Positions 52,819 to 60,786 of a stretch of 64,000 nt of DNA are shown here, one piece after another. The translations under genes were made by a program, and so were the position numbers. The stretch is from Castellaniella sp034674885 (GTDB taxonomy: Bacteria > Pseudomonadota > Gammaproteobacteria > Burkholderiales > Burkholderiaceae_B), in the NCBI RefSeq assembly GCF_034674885.1, contig NZ_JAUCDS010000003.1:62001-126000 (forward strand). Reading direction: 5' to 3'. Below the pieces are notes generated by a model. It was given only the letters and a program-made list of their open reading frames with translations, was not told the origin of the DNA and ran no database searches. The stretch's first letter is position 1, and each line of letters opens with the position of its first letter.

Positions 52819-53589
52819 ATGTCCGCATCCACTCATCGTCTGGCTTTGGTCACCGGCGCCTCCGCCGGATTTGGGCGAGCCATCGCCACCGCCCTGTGCC
52901 GCGACGGCTGGACGGTCATCGGAGCGGCCCGCAGAAAGGACCGACTGCAGAACGTGCAGCGCGAACTGGGTGCCGGCTTCCACCCTCTGGAACTGGACGT
53001 CACATCTCCAGCCGGCATAGAACGCGCAGCGCTCCAGGTCGACAAGGAATTCCCTGACGGGCTGGATCTGCTCGTCAACAATGCCGGGCTGGCGCTGGGG
53101 GTCAAACCCGCCCAGCAGGCCGACGTGCAGGATTGGGAATCCATGATCCAGACCAACGTCATGGGCCTGAGCCGCATGGTTCACCGCTTCCTGCCGGGCA
53201 TGGTGGCGCGCGACCGGGGCCACGTGGTCAACATCGGTTCCGTCGCGGGGAATTACGCCTACCCGGGTGGCAACGTCTACGGCGCCACCAAGGCCTTCGT
53301 CAAGCAGCTCAGCCTGGGATTGCGGGCCGACCTGCACGGCACGCGGATTCGCGTCACCAACATCGAGCCTGGCCTGGTCGGCGGGACGGAATTTTCCCAG
53401 GTGCGCCTGCACGGCGATCAAGCCCGCGCTGCCGCCGTGTACGAAAATGTCGAGGCCCTGCAGCCGGAAGACATCGCCGAAGCGGTTGTCTGGGCCGCCA
53501 GCCAGCCTGCGCGGGTCAACATCAACATCATCGAAATCATGCCGGTTGCGCAAAGCCTGGTCGGCACACGCCTGCACCGGGCCTCCTGA
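52819..53589 (+). CDS. ydfG: NADP-dependent 3-hydroxy acid dehydrogenase, YdfG family
   Basis: A 256-aa short-chain dehydrogenase: cofactor motif TGASAGFGRAIATAL, NNAG at about residues 91-94, and the catalytic Tyr-Lys in NVYGATKAFVKQLSLGLRAD. The tail IEPGLVGGTEFSQVRLHGD and NINIIEIMPVAQS is almost the E. coli YdfG pattern (oxidises L-allo-threonine and 3-hydroxy acids). A sulfoacetaldehyde reductase (IsfD) is related to this family, so the adjacent taurine cluster is worth noting, but the motif match is to YdfG. GGGAG lies before the ATG. Confidence 0.88.
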   Translation: MSASTHRLALVTGASAGFGRAIATALCRDGWTVIGAARRKDRLQNVQRELGAGFHPLELDVTSPAGIERAALQVDKEFPDGLDLLVNNAGLALGVKPAQQADVQDWESMIQTNVMGLSRMVHRFLPGMVARDRGHVVNIGSVAGNYAYPGGNVYGATKAFVKQLSLGLRADLHGTRIRVTNIEPGLVGGTEFSQVRLHGDQARAAAVYENVEALQPEDIAEAVVWAASQPARVNINIIEIMPVAQSLVGTRLHRAS

Positions 53590-53730
53590 TCCCGATCTGG
53601 ACCCAGGCCAGGCGGTCGTACAGGGCATCAGCATTTACCCTTAAGCCCGTCTGGCCCAGTCGAATCGCTTGATGGCTCAAGCAATAGACATGCGGCTCTC
53701 AAGCCATCCAGGTCTTTTTCGAACAGCATG

Positions 53731-53763
53731 CTGGCCCTAAAACTTCACTGCATCTGGACCTAG
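53731..53763 (+). promoter_or_regulatory. Candidate TauR operator of tauA (direct repeats)
   Basis: CTGGCCCTAA (53731-53740) and CTGGACCTAG (53754-53763) are direct repeats with 23-bp periodicity, ending 98 bp before the tauA start. TauR of Rhodobacter capsulatus binds direct repeats; the reported consensus, as I recall it, is CTGGACYTAA. The 272-bp gap between ydfG and tauA otherwise holds only the tauA leader. A possible -10 (TATGGG, 53778-53783) follows. Confidence 0.7.
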
Positions 53764-53861
53764 TCTCCCTGGGCAACTATGGGCACCATGAATGAACGCA
53801 CGGAATGCCGGAACAAGCCACCTGCCGGCGCCCTGCCCTTCGAAAAATCAAGGAGACGACT

Positions 53862-54905
53862 GTGAACCCATTGTTTCGCCCTATCCGCAAACTGGCAGCA
53901 CTCAGTATCCTGGCGGGTGCGCTGGGCATGAGCGGCAGCGCGCTGGCAGCCACCAAAGTGGTTGTCGGCTATCAACAGATCGTCGGACCTTTCGTCAGCG
54001 CCATCGCCGACGGCAGTTTCGACAAGGCCCTGAACGAAGCCGGCTACGAGATCGACTGGCGCCAGTTCAGCTCGGCTGGTGACATTTCCAGCGCCTTTGC
54101 ATCCCGCGACGTGCCCATCGGGGTCCTGGGCTCGACCGGCATCACGGCCGCCGTCACGCGCGGCGTCAACATGGAACTCTTCTGGATCCTGGACAACATC
54201 GGCAAATCCGAGGCCCTGATCGCCCGCAACGGGTCAGGCATCGAAAAACCAAAGGATCTGGTGGGCAAGAAAGTCGGTGTGCCCTTCGTCTCGACGTCCC
54301 ACTTCCACCTGCTGGTGGCGATGAACGACATCTGGCGGATCAAGGCCGGCGACGTGCAGATCCTGAACATGCAGCCGCCCCAGATCGTGGCTGCCTGGCA
54401 GCGTGGCGACATCGATGCTGCCTACGTCTGGCCGCCTGCACTGACCGAAATCGAGAAGACCGGCCACAAGATCGCTGATTCCGAGGAAATCGGCAAACAG
54501 AGCGTACCGACGTTCGATGGCATCGTGGCTGACAAGGACTGGGCCGCCAAGAACCCGAAGTTCATGGCCGCATTCACCCAAGTCCTGGCCAAGGCCTACC
54601 AGGGTTTTGACGCTCGCAAGGGCTCCCTGACGGCAGATTCGCCCGAGATCAAGGGGATCGTCAAGATGATCGGCGGAACACCGGCCGATATCGCCAGCGC
54701 GATGAACCTGCTGCTCTTCCCGGATGCCAAGGAACAGTCCTCCGCCATGTGGCTGGGCGGCGGCAAGGATTCCGGCGCCGTCAAGGCTCTGACCGCCAGC
54801 GCCGCGTTCCTGAAGGCGCAGCGCCAGATCAACGCTCCCCTGGGCGACTATGCACCGTTCGTGAACGCCAGCTACGCCGAAGCCGCCGCAAAGGCCGGCC
54901 AGTGA
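53862..54905 (+). CDS. tauA: Taurine ABC transporter substrate-binding protein
   Basis: A 347-aa periplasmic binding protein with a Sec signal (about 1-29, SALAATK) and mature start VVVGYQQIVGPFVSAIADG. It has the TauA/SsuA-type middle region KVGVPFVSTSHFHLLVAMND and WPPALTEIEKTG. The start is GTG at 53862 with AAGGAGACG upstream. First gene of tauABC, preceded by putative TauR repeats. Some family members bind other alkanesulfonates; the xsc context favours taurine. Confidence 0.93.
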   Translation: MNPLFRPIRKLAALSILAGALGMSGSALAATKVVVGYQQIVGPFVSAIADGSFDKALNEAGYEIDWRQFSSAGDISSAFASRDVPIGVLGSTGITAAVTRGVNMELFWILDNIGKSEALIARNGSGIEKPKDLVGKKVGVPFVSTSHFHLLVAMNDIWRIKAGDVQILNMQPPQIVAAWQRGDIDAAYVWPPALTEIEKTGHKIADSEEIGKQSVPTFDGIVADKDWAAKNPKFMAAFTQVLAKAYQGFDARKGSLTADSPEIKGIVKMIGGTPADIASAMNLLLFPDAKEQSSAMWLGGGKDSGAVKALTASAAFLKAQRQINAPLGDYAPFVNASYAEAAAKAGQ

Positions 54906-55028
54906 CCGGAGGGCCGCACGCAGAGGCGGCCTGATCACACCCATGGGGGCGGACACACACCTGCCCCCATCCGGAAGCGCCGCCATGCCCGGCGGCGGCT
55001 TCCGGGCAGTACAGAAGGAGACATCACC

Positions 55029-55856
55029 ATGACCGCGCCGATGGGCAATCTCAGTATCCGCAACGCCAGTGTCACCTATCCGTCTCAGCGGTTCGGTGGC
55101 GCCGTCACTGCCTTGAAGAACGTCAATCTGGAAATCGCCCCGGGTGATTTCGTCGTCGCCCTGGGGGCGTCCGGATGCGGCAAGACCACTCTCCTGAGCG
55201 TGCTTGCCGGCTTCCTGACACCCACCGAGGGCGAGATCCTGCTGAATGGCCAGCCCGTCCTGGGGCCCGGTCCGGATCGCGGCGTCGTCTTCCAGAAGCA
55301 CGCGCTGCTGCCGTGGCTGAACGTCATCGACAACACCGAATTCGGGCTCAAGCTGCAAGGCGTGTCCAAGGCAAAGCGCCACGAGGTCGCCGCGCGCAAC
55401 CTGGAACTGGTCGGCCTGGCGGATTTCCATAAACACATGATCTATCAGCTGTCAGGCGGCATGCAACAGCGCGTGGGCATCGCCCGCGCCCTGACCTGCA
55501 ATCCGGCCATGCTGCTGATGGACGAACCCATGGCGGCGCTGGACGCGCTGTCGCGCGAAACCATCCAGGAATTGCTGCTGGATGTCTGGGAACATACGCA
55601 CAAGATGTTCTTCTTCATCACGCACAGCGTGGAAGAAGCCTTGTTCCTGGGGTCCAAACTCGTCGTGATGTCGCCACGCCCCGGGCGGATCACCAATACA
55701 TACGAACTGGATTTCAACCGGCGTTTCCTGGAAACCCGGAACGCGCGGGCGATCAAGTCCAGCCCGGACTTCATCAAGATGCGCGAAACTGTGCTGGACA
55801 TCATTTACGGCGACGAACGCGAGGCGGGTGAGCCGGTGGAGTACCAACATGCCTGA
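55029..55856 (+). CDS. tauB: Taurine ABC transporter ATP-binding protein
   Basis: A 275-aa ATPase with Walker A LGASGCGKTTLLSVLAG, a VFQKHALLPWLNVIDN Q-loop segment, signature LSGGMQQRVGIARAL, Walker B LLMDEPMAALDALSRE and the H-loop FITHSVEEALFLG. AAGGAGAC precedes the ATG. tauC begins inside the last codons (8-bp overlap). Confidence 0.95.
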   Translation: MTAPMGNLSIRNASVTYPSQRFGGAVTALKNVNLEIAPGDFVVALGASGCGKTTLLSVLAGFLTPTEGEILLNGQPVLGPGPDRGVVFQKHALLPWLNVIDNTEFGLKLQGVSKAKRHEVAARNLELVGLADFHKHMIYQLSGGMQQRVGIARALTCNPAMLLMDEPMAALDALSRETIQELLLDVWEHTHKMFFFITHSVEEALFLGSKLVVMSPRPGRITNTYELDFNRRFLETRNARAIKSSPDFIKMRETVLDIIYGDEREAGEPVEYQHA

Positions 55857-56721
55857 AACCGTCTTGAAGCTCACTCAACGGAGCCCCATCATGTCCCCAT
55901 CCAGAACGAAAAAGCGGCGCTCGGCCCAACCCGGCAAGGTCTACGGGGCGCCTGGTGCAGGCTACAGCAGCCACATCAGCACGATGACCGCGCTGTTCCT
56001 GATCGCGCTCTGGTTCCTGGTCACCGGCATGGGATGGATCAAGCCGATCTTCCTGCCATCGCCGATCGCCGTCTACGACAAATTCATCGAGGCCGTGACC
56101 ATCGGCGTTGCCAATTCCACGTTGGCCCAGCATACGATGGCCAGCCTGGGACGTGTCATGGGCGCCTTCGTCCTGGCGCTGGTCACAGCGGTTCCCATCG
56201 GGATCCTGATGGGAGTGAACCGGGTGATGCGCGGGCTCTTCGATCCGATCATCGAGTTCTACCGCCCCCTGCCTCCGCTGGCCTATCTGCCCTTGGTGAT
56301 CATCTGGTTCGGTATCGGCGAGTTCCCCAAGATCTTCCTGATCTTCCTGGCCATCTTCGCGCCCATGGCGATTGCCGCGCGCGCCGGGGTCAAGTCCGTG
56401 TCGATCGAGCAGATCCACGCAGCCTACGCCATGGGCGGCAGCCGCGCACAGATCATCTATCACGTGATCCTGAAGGCCGCCATGCCTGAAATCTTCACCG
56501 GCATGCGCATCGGCATCGGCGTGGGCTGGACCACGCTGGTGGCGGCCGAAATGGTAGCCTCCGCGCGCGGCCTGGGCTTCATGGTGCTCAATGCCGCCCA
56601 GTATCTGGCCAGCGATACGGTCATCATGGGGATCATCGTGATCGGTTTCTTCGCCCTGGCGTTCGACTTGCTGCTGCGCTATCTCGAGCGCGTTATGATC
56701 CCCTGGAAAGGAAAAATCTAA
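55849..56721 (+). CDS. tauC: Taurine ABC transporter permease
   Basis: A 290-aa inner-membrane permease with about six helices after an N-terminal basic stretch. The EAA-type loop EQIHAAYAMGGSRAQIIYHV followed by ILKAAMPEIF is the ATPase contact, and GVGWTTLVAAEMVAS is the SsuC/TauC signature. The start at 55849 overlaps tauB by 8 bp; an ATG at 55891 (MSPSRTKK) is an alternative. tauR follows after 21 bp. Confidence 0.93.
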   Translation: MPETVLKLTQRSPIMSPSRTKKRRSAQPGKVYGAPGAGYSSHISTMTALFLIALWFLVTGMGWIKPIFLPSPIAVYDKFIEAVTIGVANSTLAQHTMASLGRVMGAFVLALVTAVPIGILMGVNRVMRGLFDPIIEFYRPLPPLAYLPLVIIWFGIGEFPKIFLIFLAIFAPMAIAARAGVKSVSIEQIHAAYAMGGSRAQIIYHVILKAAMPEIFTGMRIGIGVGWTTLVAAEMVASARGLGFMVLNAAQYLASDTVIMGIIVIGFFALAFDLLLRYLERVMIPWKGKI

Positions 56722-56742
56722 AAAGCCAAAAGGTTCGCACGC

Positions 56743-58245
56743 ATGTCAGAGATCGGCCCTGTCAGTTCGGTTCAATGGTCGGCACTGTTCGAACGCGTCA
56801 ACGACTACAACCTCAGCCTGCAGGGCCGCATCCGTCAGATGCTGGTGTCCGCCATCCTGGGCGGACACTTGCCGCCTGGCGCTCCGGTGCCTTCAAGCCG
56901 GGAACTGGGCCGCGCCCTGGGTGTGGCGCGCAACACCGTGGTCTTCGCCTACCAGCAGCTGGTGGTCGAGGGCTACCTGGAATCCCGTGAGCGCAGCGGC
57001 CACTTCATCGCCAAAGACCTGCCGGCGACCCAGCTGCAGCCGCCCGCCCTCCCCGCCGATACCCCCGTGAGCAACCAGGCAGACTGGGACCGGCGTCTGG
57101 TCTTTCATCCATCCCGCCAGCGCAACATCGTCAAGCCATCCAACTGGCAAAGCATGCGCTATCCCTTCATCTACGCGCAATTCGACGCCAAGCAGTTCCC
57201 CACGGCGGAATGGCGCGAATGCTGCATGCGGGCGCTGTCCGTGCTGGATATCCGTGTCTGGGCGCCAGACCTGATCACTCACGATGACCAGACGCTGATC
57301 GAGGCGATCCGCAATCAGGTGCTGCCGCGCCGGGGCATCTGGGCAGAATCCGATGAAATCGTCGTCACCGTGGGTGCGCAGCACGCACTGTACCTGGTTG
57401 CCAATCTGCTGATCCACAGCCACACGGTGGTTGGCATCGAGGACCCTGGCTACCCCGATGCGCGCAATATCTTCGCCCACCGCACGGAACGCCTGGTGCC
57501 GCTGCCTGTCGACGACGACGGCCTGTGCCTGTCGCCCATCCTGCAGCACTGCGACTATCTGTTCGTCACGCCCAGCCACCAATGCCCGACCAACGCGACC
57601 CTGTCCATGGAACGCCGCGTTGCCCTGCTGGAATTGGCCCGGCGCACCGACACCATCCTGATCGAAGACGACTACGAGACCGAAAACAGCTACGACGGCC
57701 ACCATTCGCCGGCCCTCAAGAGCCTGGACAAGCACGGTCGGGTACTGTACATAGGCAGTCTGTCCAAAAGCTTCGCTCCGGGCCTGCGACTGGGCTACAT
57801 CGTGGCCCCCCGCGAACTGGTGGTGGAATTACGCGCCTTGCGCAGACTGATGCTGCGCCATCCACCCGCCTATCTGCAGCGGGCCTTCGCCCTGTTCATC
57901 TCGTTGGGCCATTATCACGCCCTGCTGCGGCGCCTGTCGCTGGTCTATGCCGAACGCGCCCAGGTGCTGCAGGCCGCCGTGCGCGAATACCTGCCGCAAT
58001 TCCACGGCAAGCCCATCCATGGCGGGTCTTCCTGGTGGGTCCAGGGGCCCGACGACGTCGACACCGAACGCCTGGCACTGGCCGCGCTGGATGCGGGCAT
58101 CGTCATCGAGCCCGGTCATGTCTTCCACCATCATCTGCATTCCAGCGACCGCAGCCATATCCGCCTGGGCTTCTCATCCATCGACAAGGACGCCATTCCC
58201 GAGGGCATCCGCGCGCTGGCGGATGTCCTGAGGACGATGAAGTAA
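56743..58245 (+). CDS. tauR: TauR, MocR-type GntR regulator of taurine genes
   Basis: A 500-aa regulator with an N-terminal GntR winged helix (about 25-95: ILGGHLPPGAPVPSSRELGR, VARNTVVFAYQQLVVEGYL) fused to an aminotransferase-like domain (about 125-495) that binds PLP; SLSKSFAPGLRLGYIVAP contains the PLP lysine. MocR proteins sense amines; TauR activates taurine genes in Rhodobacter. It sits between tauABC and xsc, and putative target repeats lie before tauA and before the SnoaL-like gene. Length fits the family. Confidence 0.9.
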   Translation: MSEIGPVSSVQWSALFERVNDYNLSLQGRIRQMLVSAILGGHLPPGAPVPSSRELGRALGVARNTVVFAYQQLVVEGYLESRERSGHFIAKDLPATQLQPPALPADTPVSNQADWDRRLVFHPSRQRNIVKPSNWQSMRYPFIYAQFDAKQFPTAEWRECCMRALSVLDIRVWAPDLITHDDQTLIEAIRNQVLPRRGIWAESDEIVVTVGAQHALYLVANLLIHSHTVVGIEDPGYPDARNIFAHRTERLVPLPVDDDGLCLSPILQHCDYLFVTPSHQCPTNATLSMERRVALLELARRTDTILIEDDYETENSYDGHHSPALKSLDKHGRVLYIGSLSKSFAPGLRLGYIVAPRELVVELRALRRLMLRHPPAYLQRAFALFISLGHYHALLRRLSLVYAERAQVLQAAVREYLPQFHGKPIHGGSSWWVQGPDDVDTERLALAALDAGIVIEPGHVFHHHLHSSDRSHIRLGFSSIDKDAIPEGIRALADVLRTMK

Positions 58246-58256
58246 AGAGCCCCGGC

Positions 58257-58643
58257 TCAGCCGGGCAAGTGAGGGCGCTGCTTGCGAAAGGCATTCTTCA
58301 GGATGATCTTGCCGTCCTTGAAGACCAGCAGGTCCACCATATTGGCTTCGATGCGCGAACCATCGCTCGTGGTGCCGGTGAAGGTCGACTCCATGACGCC
58401 GTTGTTGCCGCTGGCCCAGCAGCGCGCATTGCGCCAGGCCGCGTCGGGGATGATCTGCCAGGCGGCCTCGAAGGCCTTGCGCACTGCTGCCGGCCCTTCG
58501 TGCCGGGCGCCGCAGGCCAGAGGCCCGGCCACGCCTTCGAAGACACAGTCTTCGTGCATGAACGACATCAGGGCTTCGATGTCATGTCGATTCCACGCAT
58601 CGCCGAAGGCTTCGATGATGCTTTGCAAGTCTTTCTGAGTCAT
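58257..58643 (-). CDS. SnoaL-like/NTF2-fold protein in the taurine cluster
   Basis: A 128-aa protein with the nuclear transport factor 2/SnoaL pattern: IIEAFGDAWNRHDIEALMSF and MHEDCVFEG at the start, then MVDLLVFKDGKIILKNAFRK near the C terminus. No catalytic residues can be assigned. It is on the minus strand between tauR (convergent) and xsc (divergent). GGAGAC precedes ATG 58643. The direct repeats at 58733-58765, oriented towards this gene, match those before tauA, so it is probably co-regulated with taurine uptake. Function unknown. Confidence 0.82.
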   Translation of the reverse strand: MTQKDLQSIIEAFGDAWNRHDIEALMSFMHEDCVFEGVAGPLACGARHEGPAAVRKAFEAAWQIIPDAAWRNARCWASGNNGVMESTFTGTTSDGSRIEANMVDLLVFKDGKIILKNAFRKQRPHLPG

Positions 58644-58732
58644 GTCCGTGTGTCTCCTGTGTGTGCTTCGGGCTGCGCCACGGGCGATCCCTGGTCCGGC
58701 AACCATACGGTAGAAGAGGAAGGCGGCCCAGG

Positions 58733-58765
58733 CTAGGTCCAGACGAGACGTTTCAGTTGCGCCAG
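58733..58765 (-). promoter_or_regulatory. Second candidate TauR operator, oriented towards the SnoaL-like gene
   Basis: On the minus strand, CTGGCGCAAC (58756-58765) is followed 23 bp later by CTGGACCTAG (58733-58742). The second half is identical to the tauA-proximal half-site and the periodicity is the same. It ends 89 bp before the SnoaL-like start, versus 98 bp for tauA. The 312-bp region between this gene and xsc also contains the AT-rich xsc promoter region and a dyad at 58878-58894. Confidence 0.65.
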
Positions 58766-58877
58766 ATCATCGTGCCAAAACCTGTGCTGCTTCTTGTACA
58801 TGAAACACTACGTTCCGGTTTCAGAAATTCGGTTTGACTTTTAAAAAACTATCAGTAGAATCTGAATTACGAAATAA

Positions 58878-58894
58878 CGAGATCATTTATCTCG
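58878..58894. promoter_or_regulatory. Dyad CGAGAT-CATTT-ATCTCG upstream of xsc
   Basis: A perfect 6-bp inverted repeat with a 5-bp spacer, 61 bp before the xsc ATG, in an AT-rich stretch (58830-58900) that probably holds the xsc promoter. It may be a regulator site or a leader hairpin. No similar dyad is seen at tauA. Confidence 0.45.
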
Positions 58895-58955
58895 ATATCC
58901 GAAACACAGAGACTTACCGCCCCTCTTTCGCACTCGCATACCAGGAGACAACACA

Positions 58956-60764
58956 ATGACGACAGACACGCGCCAGGCCGTTCAGGGCCTGCAGGCCATG
59001 ACACCGTCCGAAGCATTCGTCGAAACCATGGTGGCCAACGGCGTCACCGAAATTTTCGGCATCATGGGCTCCGCCTTCATGGATGCCATGGACATCTTCG
59101 CCCCCGCCGGCATCAAGCTGATCCCGGTGGTTCACGAACAGGGCGCCGGCCACATGGCCGACGGCTATGCCCGCGTCAGCGGCCGTCACGGCGTCGTGAT
59201 CGGCCAGAACGGCCCCGGCATCAGCAACTGCGTGACCTCGATCGCCGCCGCCTACTGGGCGCACACGCCGGTGGTCATCGTGACGCCGGAGGCCGGCACC
59301 ACCGGCATCGGCCTGGGTGGCTTCCAGGAAGCCAAGCAATTGCCGATGTTCCAGGAATTCACCAAATACCAGGGCCACGTCACCCACCCCGCCCGCATGG
59401 CGGAATACACGGCGCGCTGCTTCGACCGAGCCAAATCGGAAATGGGCCCGACGCAGCTCAACATCCCGCGTGATTACTTCTACGGCCAGATCAAGGCTGA
59501 AATCCCCAAGCCCCAGGAACTGGATCGCGGCCCCGGCGGCGAACGTTCGCTGTCCGAAGCCGCCAAGCTGCTGTCCGAAGCCCGCTTCCCCGTGATCATC
59601 TCGGGCGGCGGCGTGGTCATGGCCGACGGCGTGGACGCCTGCAAGGCCCTGGCAGAGCGCCTGGGCGCACCGGTCGTCAACAGCTACCTGCACAACGACT
59701 CCTTCCCCGCCAGCCATCCGCTGTGGTGCGGCCCGTTGGGCTACCAGGGCTCAAAGGCCGCCATGAAGCTGATCCAGGACGCCGACGTGGTGCTGGCTCT
59801 GGGCACGCGACTCGGGCCTTTCGGCACCCTGCCCCAGCACGGCATGGACTACTGGCCCAAGGAAGCCAAGATCATCCAGATCGACGCGGACAGCAAGATG
59901 CTGGGCCTGGTCAAGAAGATCACCGTCGGCATCTGCGGCGACGCCAAGGCTGCGGCCGAGGACCTGACCCGTCGCCTGAGCACCATGACGCTGGCGTGCG
60001 ATGCCACCAAGGCGGAACGGGCAACGCGCATCCAGGCCGAAAAGGACGCCTGGGAAAAGGAACTGGACAGCTGGGCCAACGAGAAGGATCCGTTCAGCCT
60101 GGACATGATTGCAGAAGCCGAGGGCGAGAAACCCTTCTCCGGGGGTTCCTACCTGCACCCGCGCCAGGTGCTGCGCGAGCTGGAAAAGGCCATGCCCGAG
60201 GACGTCATGGTGTCCACCGACATCGGCAACATCAACTCGGTCGCCAACAGCTATCTGCGCTTTGAAAAACCGCGCAGCTTCTTCGCCGCCATGAGCTGGG
60301 GCAATTGCGGTTACGCCTTCCCCACGATCATTGGCGCCAAGGTCGCAGCTCCGCATCGCCCGGCGATTTCCTACGCAGGCGACGGTGCCTGGGGCATGAG
60401 CATGTCGGAAATCCTGACCTGCGTGCGTCACAATATTCCCGTGACAGCCGTAGTCTTCCACAATCGCCAGTGGGGTGCGGAAAAGAAGAACCAGGTGGAC
60501 TTCTACAACCGTCGTTTCGTGGCCGGCGAGCTGGACAACCCCAGCTTCGCAGAGATCGCCCGTGCCATGGGGGCCGAAGGCATCGTCGTCGACCGCCTGG
60601 AAGACGTGGGCCCGATGCTGAAGAAAGCCATCGATGCGCAGATGAACGACGGCAAGACCACGGTGATCGAGATCATGTGCACCCGCGAACTGGGCGATCC
60701 GTTCCGTCGTGACGCCTTGTCCAAGCCGGTTCGCCTGCTGGAAAAGTATCGCGACTACACCTGA
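58956..60764 (+). CDS. xsc: Sulfoacetaldehyde acetyltransferase
   Basis: A 602-aa thiamine-diphosphate enzyme that converts sulfoacetaldehyde and phosphate into acetyl phosphate and sulfite, the desulfonation step of taurine breakdown. N-terminal MTPSEAFVETMVANGVTEIFG and HEQGAGHMADGYARVSGRHG carry the ThDP-activating Glu. The C-terminal ThDP site is GDGAWGMSMSEILTCVRHN with NRQWGAEKKNQVDFYN. The length and motifs fit Xsc rather than acetolactate synthase. CAGGAGAC precedes the ATG; pta follows after 22 bp. Confidence 0.96.
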   Translation: MTTDTRQAVQGLQAMTPSEAFVETMVANGVTEIFGIMGSAFMDAMDIFAPAGIKLIPVVHEQGAGHMADGYARVSGRHGVVIGQNGPGISNCVTSIAAAYWAHTPVVIVTPEAGTTGIGLGGFQEAKQLPMFQEFTKYQGHVTHPARMAEYTARCFDRAKSEMGPTQLNIPRDYFYGQIKAEIPKPQELDRGPGGERSLSEAAKLLSEARFPVIISGGGVVMADGVDACKALAERLGAPVVNSYLHNDSFPASHPLWCGPLGYQGSKAAMKLIQDADVVLALGTRLGPFGTLPQHGMDYWPKEAKIIQIDADSKMLGLVKKITVGICGDAKAAAEDLTRRLSTMTLACDATKAERATRIQAEKDAWEKELDSWANEKDPFSLDMIAEAEGEKPFSGGSYLHPRQVLRELEKAMPEDVMVSTDIGNINSVANSYLRFEKPRSFFAAMSWGNCGYAFPTIIGAKVAAPHRPAISYAGDGAWGMSMSEILTCVRHNIPVTAVVFHNRQWGAEKKNQVDFYNRRFVAGELDNPSFAEIARAMGAEGIVVDRLEDVGPMLKKAIDAQMNDGKTTVIEIMCTRELGDPFRRDALSKPVRLLEKYRDYT

Positions 60765-60786
60765 TCGCCGTCCCGGGAGCCGCCCC

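Noticed and set aside
53597..53606. CTGGACCCAG as a third TauR half-site after ydfG
   Set aside because: No partner repeat 23 bp away on either side and far from the tauA start; likely chance.
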